20,474 nucleotides of DNA. Source: a virus. The position numbers and the translations under genes were made by a program. Within the stretch, counting starts at the first letter, position 1, and each line of letters starts with the position of its first letter. Shown here piece by piece: positions 14,375 to 20,474 of this stretch. Where the stretch lies: positions 1 through 20,474 of the IMG/VR virus record IMGVR_UViG_3300048597_000677; one strand, 5' to 3'. Below the pieces are notes generated by a model. The model made no database searches. It was not told the origin of the DNA and saw only the letters and a list, made by a program, of their open reading frames with translations.

Positions 14375-15166
14375 ATGGCGGATGGTGGGGATGCGGGCAC
14401 GGGCGTGAGCCACGGCCGCAGGCTCGTCGCCTACGAGCGGGTGTCGACGGCCCGGCAGGGCCGATCGGGTCTCGGCCTCGATGCGCAGCGCAAGGCGATC
14501 GAGGACTTCGCGGCGACACGCGGCGCGCAGGTCCTCGCCCGGTTCACCGAGGTCGAGAGCGGGCGCAAGGCAGACCGGCCGGAACTGGCCAAGGCGCTGC
14601 ACCTTGCCAGGGTCACCGGGGCAACGCTCGTCATCGCCAAGCTGGATCGCCTGAGCCGCAACGCGGCGTTCCTCCTGACCCTGCAGGGCAGCGGCGTGCG
14701 CTTCCTCGCCGTTGACATGCCCGAGGCCAACGACCTGACCGTCGGCATCATGGCGCTGGTGGCACAGGCCGAGCGCGAGGCGATCAGTCGCCGGACGAAG
14801 GAGGCGCTGGCAACCGCGAAGGCGCGTGGTGTGAAGCTCGGCAACCCCAACGGGGCGGCGGCGCTGAGGCGCGCAGGGGAGGGCGGTGCAGCGCTCCGTG
14901 CGGCGGTCGCGAAGAACGCCGACGCCTTCGCCCGTGACCTCGCGCCAGTCCTCGCGGATATCCGCGCCCACGGTGACCTCTCGCTTCGTGCCATTGCGGC
15001 CGAACTGACCACCCGCGGGATCAGAACGCGCCGCGGCGGTGCGTGGCACGTGTCGAACGTCAGGGCACTGCTCCAGAGGGTGCCGGACCAGGTTGCAGGG
15101 CTTGTCGCCAACAAGGGTCGCCGCCAGCCTGCCGAAGTTGTCTCTCAGACCTTCGCTGCCCAGTAG
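14375..15166 (+). CDS. Small serine recombinase/resolvase (263 aa)
   Basis: The resolvase catalytic domain spans about residues 16-150: YERVSTARQG with nucleophile Ser24, FTEVESGRKADRPEL (57-71), KLDRLSRNAAFLL (89-101) and AQAEREAISRRTKEAL (130-145). A C-terminal helix-turn-helix follows (about 203-235: LRAIAAELTTRGIRTRR then GGAWHVSNVRALLQR), and a 27-residue unconserved tail. There is no large recombinase domain, so it should act as a resolvase or invertase. I chose ATG 14375 because AGGCAGG lies seven bases before it; GTG at 14369 is too close to that motif. It interrupts the expected terminase order. A truncated relative with roughly 80% nucleotide identity, by eye, lies at 19902-20474. 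Confidence 0.9.
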   Translation: MADGGDAGTGVSHGRRLVAYERVSTARQGRSGLGLDAQRKAIEDFAATRGAQVLARFTEVESGRKADRPELAKALHLARVTGATLVIAKLDRLSRNAAFLLTLQGSGVRFLAVDMPEANDLTVGIMALVAQAEREAISRRTKEALATAKARGVKLGNPNGAAALRRAGEGGAALRAAVAKNADAFARDLAPVLADIRAHGDLSLRAIAAELTTRGIRTRRGGAWHVSNVRALLQRVPDQVAGLVANKGRRQPAEVVSQTFAAQ

Positions 15167-15395
15167 AAGCGCAGATCGACAAGAGCGACGTCCACTTCGA
15201 GCGCCCGTCCGATGGCGACCAGCCCGATCCGCCGCAGATGCAACGGGCGCGCCGGTGCGAGCCGACGCGAGGCTGCAAGCAGATTTTAAGCCGCAGCCAA
15301 GTCCTGAAACAGTCACTGCAACAATGCCCCGCGCTTGCCCTGATTGCGCCATGCTCGGCAGTAATCCCAGCCGTGTGAGGCCGGAGATTAGTCCG

Positions 15396-17375
15396 ATGAG
15401 ATTTCTTGAGCGCATCTTTTCTCCCAGGTCCTTGCAAGGGGTGGAGACACCCCCTGTTCCCGCGGCCAAGGGCTCAGGCCGTGAGGCTGAGCCACAGCAA
15501 TTCCCATCGGCCGCAACGCCGGTCCGGGAAATCCAAGTGCAGCAGTCAGGCGAAGTCCTGTCCATCAGCGTGCTTGGCAAGGGGGCGGACGGGTTCCCGC
15601 TGGATGTGCGGGTCCATGGCTTTGGCGGGGACGCGCCGCGCTTGCGGGCGGCCTTTGCCAGCCAGGTGATCGACGTCACGCTACCCGACGATCTTCCCGC
15701 GCTCGAAGCCGCCCAGGCCGCGGCACGCGCGGCGTTGGCGGACGCGGGCGCGGCCGCGCACATCCCCGCGTTCGACGCGCACTGCGCTGCAGAACGCGCC
15801 CGGCTTGCCACCCGCTGGGCCGAGCTGGACGCCAAGGGCCGGTCGCCGGACACGCTGCGGCTTGTCGGGTCCCCCGCCTACCTCCGACCGGCCCTGGCCT
15901 ACGGGCGAACGGCGCTGAGTAGTGATCCGAGGTTCTACGACCGGGGCGATGTGTGGGGGATCGTTCTGGCGCGGGGCGGCGAGTGCGAAGGGATATCCAG
16001 CTCCTCAGAGGTCTCGCCCGTCACACAGGACGCGCTCGCGACGATCGCGCATCTCTCCGGTCACGAGAAGCTCGAACTTCTCGCCGGCGGTCCGTCGGTG
16101 CTGCCGAAGCTGCGGGCCGAGTTCCGGCGGCGGCGCATCAATGGTCTGTCCGCTCCGCTGTGCGCGATCGACCTCGATGGCGCGGTGATGCTCGGCGGCC
16201 AGGTGTTCTACCGGGATGGCCGCTACGGAAGCTTCAGTGCCTATGTGAACCAGCATGGTCCCTACATGCGGGGCGGTCTTGGCGGGCCGGGGGCTTATGT
16301 CGGGATCCGGATCGAGCGCGATCGCGGTGGAAAGCTGACCATTGAGCGGCCTGTCTCGACTGACCCCAGCTTCAAGACGAAACAGGACCTTGACCGGTGG
16401 TTGCGTGGCCTTCTGGAAATGCTTGTGGCGATGGCGCCCGCGGTGCCGCCGGAATGCCTTGCCGGTCTGGACTACACGCCATTTCACCCTGCGCATCCAC
16501 TTCTGTCTGGCCTGACAGTGCCGCTGGACCAGCAACCGCTTGTCGCCGCCCTGCTTGGTGCGCCCTATGCAGAGGCGGTCGCGCTGGCCGAAAAGACCAC
16601 GGCGCGCCGCGCGAAAAAGGCGGCCAAGGCCGAGACCGCGACGGGGCTCGACGCGCAGATCGCCGACGGTGCCATGTTCGGTCGGCTGAAACTGCCGCAG
16701 TCCGGCGACCTTGGGGGGTTCTCGAACCATCGGACCACGATCTTCATCACGCGGTCCGGCACGACCCCGGCCGGGCGGCGCCGTCGCGAGCTGGCAGGCA
16801 TTTTCCCGCATGATGCGCCGGGGGTTCTGCGGCTCCGAACGATGAGTGTCCGTCCGCTGACGGCCATGCACATGGCGCGCCATCCGCGCCTGACCAACCC
16901 CGATGCCCTGTCCCATGCCAGCGATGCCTGCTTGCGGTGGGATCAGCGCGATGTGTTCGAAGCGGCCTTCCGGCTGTCGTTCCACCTGGACGGCGAGGCG
17001 CGGAACCCGTTCCTCGACACCGATCCGGCGATCTGGAAACTGCCCGCGGGCGAGGGCAGTCTGGTGCTGCGGCTGACGTCCATCGACACCGACGACGGTC
17101 CGCGGGTCCGCGCGTTCGGCGTCACCGATCCCGCGTCGGACCTGTATTCGCTGCACGTGACCGGCGCCGGGTTCATGGCGCTGTGGGTCGGCGACATGTG
17201 GCATTTTGCGGCCCGCCCGGCCCTGACCGAGGCGGGACGCGTCGCGCCCCTGACCCATCGCCGTCTGATCGCGGACGCCATCGCCCGCCATGCCGCGGAC
17301 GACACCGCCACGCTGTCCGCGGGCTTCGACACGGCCTGGGCGAAGCTCGAGAAGAAACACAAGGTGGTCCCATGA
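15396..17375 (+). CDS. Unknown first protein of the MoxR/VWA operon (659 aa)
   Basis: I do not recognise this family. The N-terminal ~45 residues are Pro/Ala-rich and look unstructured; residues 45-95 have beta-strand character (GEVLSISVLGKGADGFPLDV), then an Ala-rich helical stretch (100-150). A middle part around 180-320 contains GDVWGIVLARGG, GHEKLELLAGGPSVLPKL and a Gly/Tyr-rich YVNQHGPYMRGGLGG. Residues about 425-445 are a Lys/Ala-rich helix. The C-terminal third ends in a predicted beta-rich part with MALWVGDMWHFAARP and a helical end. No Walker, protease or nuclease motif is visible. The start at 15396 has GGAG upstream; an in-frame ATG at 15324 would add 24 residues with a Cys-Pro-Asp-Cys pair but lacks a ribosome site. 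It overlaps the ATPase gene as ATGA, so it probably acts with it, perhaps as substrate or targeting subunit. Confidence 0.8.
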   Translation: MRFLERIFSPRSLQGVETPPVPAAKGSGREAEPQQFPSAATPVREIQVQQSGEVLSISVLGKGADGFPLDVRVHGFGGDAPRLRAAFASQVIDVTLPDDLPALEAAQAAARAALADAGAAAHIPAFDAHCAAERARLATRWAELDAKGRSPDTLRLVGSPAYLRPALAYGRTALSSDPRFYDRGDVWGIVLARGGECEGISSSSEVSPVTQDALATIAHLSGHEKLELLAGGPSVLPKLRAEFRRRRINGLSAPLCAIDLDGAVMLGGQVFYRDGRYGSFSAYVNQHGPYMRGGLGGPGAYVGIRIERDRGGKLTIERPVSTDPSFKTKQDLDRWLRGLLEMLVAMAPAVPPECLAGLDYTPFHPAHPLLSGLTVPLDQQPLVAALLGAPYAEAVALAEKTTARRAKKAAKAETATGLDAQIADGAMFGRLKLPQSGDLGGFSNHRTTIFITRSGTTPAGRRRRELAGIFPHDAPGVLRLRTMSVRPLTAMHMARHPRLTNPDALSHASDACLRWDQRDVFEAAFRLSFHLDGEARNPFLDTDPAIWKLPAGEGSLVLRLTSIDTDDGPRVRAFGVTDPASDLYSLHVTGAGFMALWVGDMWHFAARPALTEAGRVAPLTHRRLIADAIARHAADDTATLSAGFDTAWAKLEKKHKVVP

Positions 17376-18490
17376 GCGTGAATGCCATGAGCGTTCCGGC
17401 GGGTGCCGCGCTGCGGGTGCTCAAGACCGGGTGGGCAATGCAGCGCGATAAGGGCTACGCGATGTCGTGGATGCTTCACGGTCCGCCCGGCGTCGGCAAG
17501 ACCCGCATCGCCGAGGCGCTGGCCGCCCATCTGGGCGGTCCGTTGTACGACGTCCGGCTGACCCAGATCGACACGGCCGACCTGCGCGGGCTGCCCTACT
17601 ACGACCACGCCGCGCAGGTGACCAAGTGGTACCGCCCCGAGGACCTGCCGCGCGACGAGGGGCCCGCGGTCCTGTTCCTGGACGAGATCACGTCGGCATC
17701 CCCGATGCTGCAGCCGACGGTCTACGGCCTGTTGCAGGAACGCCGGGTGGGTCTGCACCGCATCCCCGACGCGACCTTCATCCTTGCCGCGGGCAACCGG
17801 GTCGAGGACGGCGCAGTGGCCTACGAGATGGGCAGCGCGCTCGCCGACCGGCTGGTCCACATGGTGATCGCGGCCGACCCCGCGGACTGGATCGACAGCT
17901 TCGCCGTGCCGCAGGGCCTGCACCCGGCGGTGATCGCGTTCATCCGCACCCGGCCCGACATGCTGGAAACCCTCGCCGCGTCGATGGCGGCCGATCACCT
18001 GATCGCGGCGACCCCGCGGTCCTGGGAACGGGTCAGCCGCATCATGTCCCACGTCGCCGACCGCGACATGCGCCGCGTCATGGTGTCCGGCGTCATCGGA
18101 ACCGCCGCGGCCTCGCAGTTCCTCGAGGTGGCCGAGGACATCGAGGCCAATGTCGATGTGCTGAAGATGCTCGACACGTCGCGCCGGGCCCGCGCCGCAC
18201 TTTACCCCGCGACCCTGCATGGCCTGAATGCGGTGATCTTCGGGGTGGCTGCCGCGGTCCGCAGCACCAATGTGGACGCCTGCGTCGAGACGGTGCTCGA
18301 CATCGGCGCCCTGGGGACCCTGCGCAAGCAGGACAGGTTCTTCGCGTCGATGCCGCTCCGCGAGATCGCGACCGCCGGTTTCGAGATGCTGATCGGACGT
18401 TGTCTTGCAGCGGGTCTCGCCGACCGCATCCTGCAGAACCCGGAGTACAAGTCCCATGTTTCGGCGCGTCAGGGCCTGGGTCTCGCCTGA
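17372..18490 (+). CDS. MoxR-type AAA+ ATPase (372 aa)
   Basis: The AAA+ core has Walker A GPPGVGKT (37-44), Walker B VLFLDEITSA (100-109), sensor 1 AAGNRVED (139-146) and the arginine-bearing LADRLVHMVI (157-166). The DLRGLPYYD segment (70-78) is typical of MoxR relatives that remodel partner proteins together with a VWA protein. Residues 205-372 are helical lid and tail. The start overlaps the upstream stop as ATGA, after an AGGTGG ribosome site; the downstream VWA gene begins 35 bases before this gene ends. MoxR ATPases use ATP to load metal or reshape client complexes; the client here is unknown. A high-GC antisense frame of 581 codons is a shadow. Function as a chaperone-like motor is well supported, the pathway is not. 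Confidence 0.9.
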   Translation: MSVNAMSVPAGAALRVLKTGWAMQRDKGYAMSWMLHGPPGVGKTRIAEALAAHLGGPLYDVRLTQIDTADLRGLPYYDHAAQVTKWYRPEDLPRDEGPAVLFLDEITSASPMLQPTVYGLLQERRVGLHRIPDATFILAAGNRVEDGAVAYEMGSALADRLVHMVIAADPADWIDSFAVPQGLHPAVIAFIRTRPDMLETLAASMAADHLIAATPRSWERVSRIMSHVADRDMRRVMVSGVIGTAAASQFLEVAEDIEANVDVLKMLDTSRRARAALYPATLHGLNAVIFGVAAAVRSTNVDACVETVLDIGALGTLRKQDRFFASMPLREIATAGFEMLIGRCLAAGLADRILQNPEYKSHVSARQGLGLA

Positions 18491-19820
18491 ACCGGCGCGG
18501 GCGGCGCTGGCCACGCAGGACCATTCGACCCGGGCGACCGCCGCGCTCCAGCGCCTGGTCGAGACCGACCCGGGGTTCGGCAGCCTTGCCCTGTGGTGCA
18601 GGCACCGCGATGCCACGCCCGAACAGGTCACGCTGTTCCTGCACGGCCAGACCGGCACGCCGACGCTGATCCGGCTGCGGCAGGACATCGCGCCCGCCTA
18701 CACCGACGGCGAGACGATCTACTACGGTCAGGACTTCGCGGACTGGACCATCGAGGAACAGGTAGCCGCCTGCGCGCACGAGATCATGCACGTGGCCTTC
18801 CGGCATCTTCCGCGCGGGCGGGCGCTGAAGACACGCCTCGGGTCACGGTACAACCATGCGCTGTTCAACGTGGCGACCGATCTTCTCATCAACGAAACGC
18901 TTGCCCTCGCACAGTACAGGCTGCCGGCGCACCTTGTCTCGCTGTCCATGGTGCTGCGGCACGCGAAGGGACGGTTGCCCCCTGACCCCAAGGCGATACT
19001 CGCGCGCTACGATGCCGAGACGCTATATGCCGCCCTCGCCGACGTGCTGGAGGGCGGCGGTCCGATGGCCGACGCGCTGCGCGAGGTCTGCGGCGGGATG
19101 CCCGGCGACCTTGACGCGACGGTGCGGCCCCCGCGCGACGACATCCGAGACGCCGAGTGGGACACGCGGCTGCGCCGGGCCCTCAGCGCCAGCGCACTGG
19201 CAGGTAAGGGGCTGGGCAAGCACGCCCTGACGCTGGCCGATCTGCCCCGGCCCCGTGTCCCGTGGGAGATCGTGCTGCGGCGCCTTGTGACCAAGGCCGT
19301 CACCGAGGTGCCGCAGCCCGCCTGGGACCGGCCCGCGCGGCGGTGGCTCGCGCTCGACGCCGATGCGCGCGCGAGGGGGGGCCAGGCGCCGGCCTACCAG
19401 CCGGGGGTGCGGCGGGGCCGGGTCGCCCCCCGCATCGCGGTCTGCATGGACGTGTCGGGATCGGTCAACCGGCCCATGCTGCAGCGCTTCGGCGCCGAGA
19501 TCGCGGGTATCGGCCGCCGCACGGGCGCGGAGCTCCGTCTGATCGTGTTCGACGACGGCATCCAGCTGGACCGGCAGCTGTCGGGCGTCACCCTGATGGC
19601 GGAACTCCTCGCCCTGCGCTTCCGGGGCGGCGGCGGCACCTCCTTCGCCGAGCCCATCCGGGAAGCCGCACGCGGCGCCCCGTCGGCCATCGTCGTCTTC
19701 ACCGACCTTCTCGGACCAGTGGGAGAAGCGCCCGGCAGGGTTCCCGTCTTCTGGGCCTGCCCGCAAGCCAGCCCGCCGAAACCCCCATTCGGTAGAGTCA
19801 TCGCCTTGTCGGGCGGCTAG
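18456..19820 (+). CDS. DUF2201 putative metallopeptidase with VWA domain (454 aa)
   Basis: The N-terminal half is the putative metallopeptidase domain of DUF2201: HEIMHVAFRH gives an HExxH site (His108, Glu109, His112), followed by a conserved FNVATDLLINETL (137-149), which supplies likely further ligands. The C-terminal quarter (about 325-454) is a VWA-like domain with a full MIDAS: DVSGS (332-336), the Thr in GGGGTSFAEP (391-400) and FTDL with Asp417. MIDAS domains bind a divalent metal and a partner protein, here presumably the MoxR ATPase or its client. ATG 18456 has a GGAG-type site and overlaps the ATPase gene by 35 bases; the open frame upstream of it is within that gene. Both active-site motifs are intact, so the protein may be a working protease, though DUF2201 activity is not established. 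Confidence 0.9.
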   Translation: MFRRVRAWVSPEPARAALATQDHSTRATAALQRLVETDPGFGSLALWCRHRDATPEQVTLFLHGQTGTPTLIRLRQDIAPAYTDGETIYYGQDFADWTIEEQVAACAHEIMHVAFRHLPRGRALKTRLGSRYNHALFNVATDLLINETLALAQYRLPAHLVSLSMVLRHAKGRLPPDPKAILARYDAETLYAALADVLEGGGPMADALREVCGGMPGDLDATVRPPRDDIRDAEWDTRLRRALSASALAGKGLGKHALTLADLPRPRVPWEIVLRRLVTKAVTEVPQPAWDRPARRWLALDADARARGGQAPAYQPGVRRGRVAPRIAVCMDVSGSVNRPMLQRFGAEIAGIGRRTGAELRLIVFDDGIQLDRQLSGVTLMAELLALRFRGGGGTSFAEPIREAARGAPSAIVVFTDLLGPVGEAPGRVPVFWACPQASPPKPPFGRVIALSGG

Positions 19821-19901
19821 GCTCAGGATCCGTTGAGTTTCGGACCCAGAAGATGAAGGAAGCAGCGCATCTTTGCCTCGACCAGAGTTCGTCTGTGGTA
19901 T

Positions 19902-20474
19902 CAGGTCCAGCGCTTGGAGATCACGGAGGTCGAGAGCGGGAGGAAGGCGGATCGGCCGGAGCTGAAGAAGGCGCTCGATCTGGCGCGGCTCACTGGCGCT
20001 ACGCTCGTCATCGCCAAGCTCGATCGGCTCTCCCGCAACGCGGCGTTCCTACTGACGCTGCGGGACAGTGGAGTGAGGTTCCTCGCCTGTGACATGCCGG
20101 AGGCGAACGACCTTACCGTCGGCATCATGGCCCTCGTGGCCCAGCAGGAGCGGGAGGCGATCTCACGGCGGACGAAAGAGGCGCTCGCGGCAGCAAAGGC
20201 GCGGGGCGTGCAGCTCGGCAACCCGAACGGAGCAGCTGCGCTCAGGCGGGCAGGGAACCGCGGGGTGGCATTCAGGAAGGCTGTCTCGGCCAATGCGGAC
20301 CGGTTTGCCGAGGACCTCGCGCCGGTGGTTCGGGCCATCTGGGGCAAGGGGCACACTTCACTCCGCGCTATCGCGACCGAGCTCAGTGCCCGTGGGATGC
20401 GAACCCGACGCGGTGGTCAGTGGAGGGTGTCGAATGTGAAGGGGCTACTGGCGAGGATCAGGCGATTGGGCTGA
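19902..20474 (+). pseudogene. 5'-truncated serine recombinase copy
   Basis: From about 19902 the reading frame matches the recombinase at 14375-15166 from its residue ~52 to ~236: TEVESGRKADRPEL, then IAKLDRLSRNAAFLLTL, DMPEANDLTVGIMALVAQ, then the C-terminal helix-turn-helix with RTRRGGQWRVSNVKGLL, ending at TGA. The first ~50 residues, including the YxRVST catalytic Ser motif, are missing; upstream bases down to the in-frame stop at 19854 do not resemble the lost part. A 186-codon product could start at TTG 19914 but could not cut DNA. It might still bind recombinase sites through its HTH. The difference from the full copy (about one base in five, by eye) means it is a separate older homologue, not a recent duplicate. 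Confidence 0.8.

Noticed and set aside
14258-15853. A 531-codon antisense frame over the small recombinase
   Set aside because: The opposite strand encodes an unmistakable serine recombinase; this frame has no recognisable domain.
17467-18669. A 400-codon plus-strand frame inside the ATPase gene
   Set aside because: It is Arg/Pro/Gly-rich, has no motif, and overlaps the AAA+ ATPase gene almost entirely in another frame.
16005-18688. Long antisense frames (451 and 581 codons) across the MoxR/VWA operon
   Set aside because: They mirror well-supported plus-strand genes with Walker and sensor motifs, and their composition (Arg, Gly, His, Asp runs) is that of a GC-rich shadow.
19821-19850. Terminator after the VWA gene
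   Set aside because: CTCA...TGAG around a GGATCC core gives only a four-base stem with no following T run.

Overview
The window is GC-rich, with codon use and gene families typical of an alphaproteobacterium. Rhodobacterales is my best guess from the gene types, not proven. It is an accessory, mobile-element region: I see no housekeeping gene, rRNA, tRNA or CRISPR array. The first ~700 bases look less GC-rich (about 52% in one sampled 60-base line) than the right half (above 65% by eye), which fits a mosaic origin.

Left end (1-3,545): two small unrecognised genes that converge (1-177 plus, 192-707 minus), about 400 bases with no supportable gene, a decayed gene remnant (1103-1433 minus), and a 677-residue plus-strand protein that joins a PD-(D/E)xK-like nuclease domain to a DUF2075/Schlafen-type superfamily 1 helicase. 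The remnant is a broken second copy of the gene that follows at 3546-3920, so the nuclease-helicase gene sits between two copies of the same recombinase-associated gene.

Middle left (3,546-8,600), minus strand: a tightly overlapping cassette, in transcription order AlpA-like HTH protein, P4-type primase/helicase, 64-residue small protein, DUF2924 protein, large serine recombinase, and a ParB-type HTH partner. Four junctions overlap by ATGA and one by TGATG. This is the replication and recombination module of an integrative element or phage satellite.

Middle (8,634-11,280), minus strand: a two-gene operon of an all-helical-looking protein starting Met-Gly and an enlarged QueC-like PP-loop enzyme. 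It resembles QatB/QatC of the Qat antiphage system but has neither the QatA ATPase nor the QatD TatD nuclease. It lies between the AlpA/primase module and a divergent phage module. TTGTCAC boxes, spaced in multiples of about 10 bp, occur on both sides of it, as if the pair had been inserted into one older divergent control region. Two inverted arrays of three 9-bp GGAC repeats lie just upstream (11363-11461) and could be a replication origin for the primase.

Middle right (11,536-14,063), plus strand: a ParB-domain DNA methyltransferase, a phage HTH protein and a P27-family terminase small subunit. No terminase large subunit, portal or capsid gene follows. This is either a cut-down prophage or a PICI/P4-like satellite that would borrow the packaging enzyme of a helper phage.

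Right end (14,375-20,474), plus strand: a small serine recombinase; an overlapping three-gene operon (unknown 659-residue protein, MoxR-type AAA+ ATPase, and a DUF2201 protein with an HExxH metallopeptidase-like motif and a VWA MIDAS); and a 5'-truncated second copy of the recombinase. The three-gene operon has the form of a chaperone-type ATPase/VWA system with an unknown specificity or effector subunit and is a second candidate for an undescribed conflict system.

Taken together, the window looks like a layered mobile island: a phage or satellite backbone with at least three cargo modules (nuclease-helicase, QueC-like pair, MoxR/VWA trio), two of which are bracketed by homologous recombinase-associated genes.
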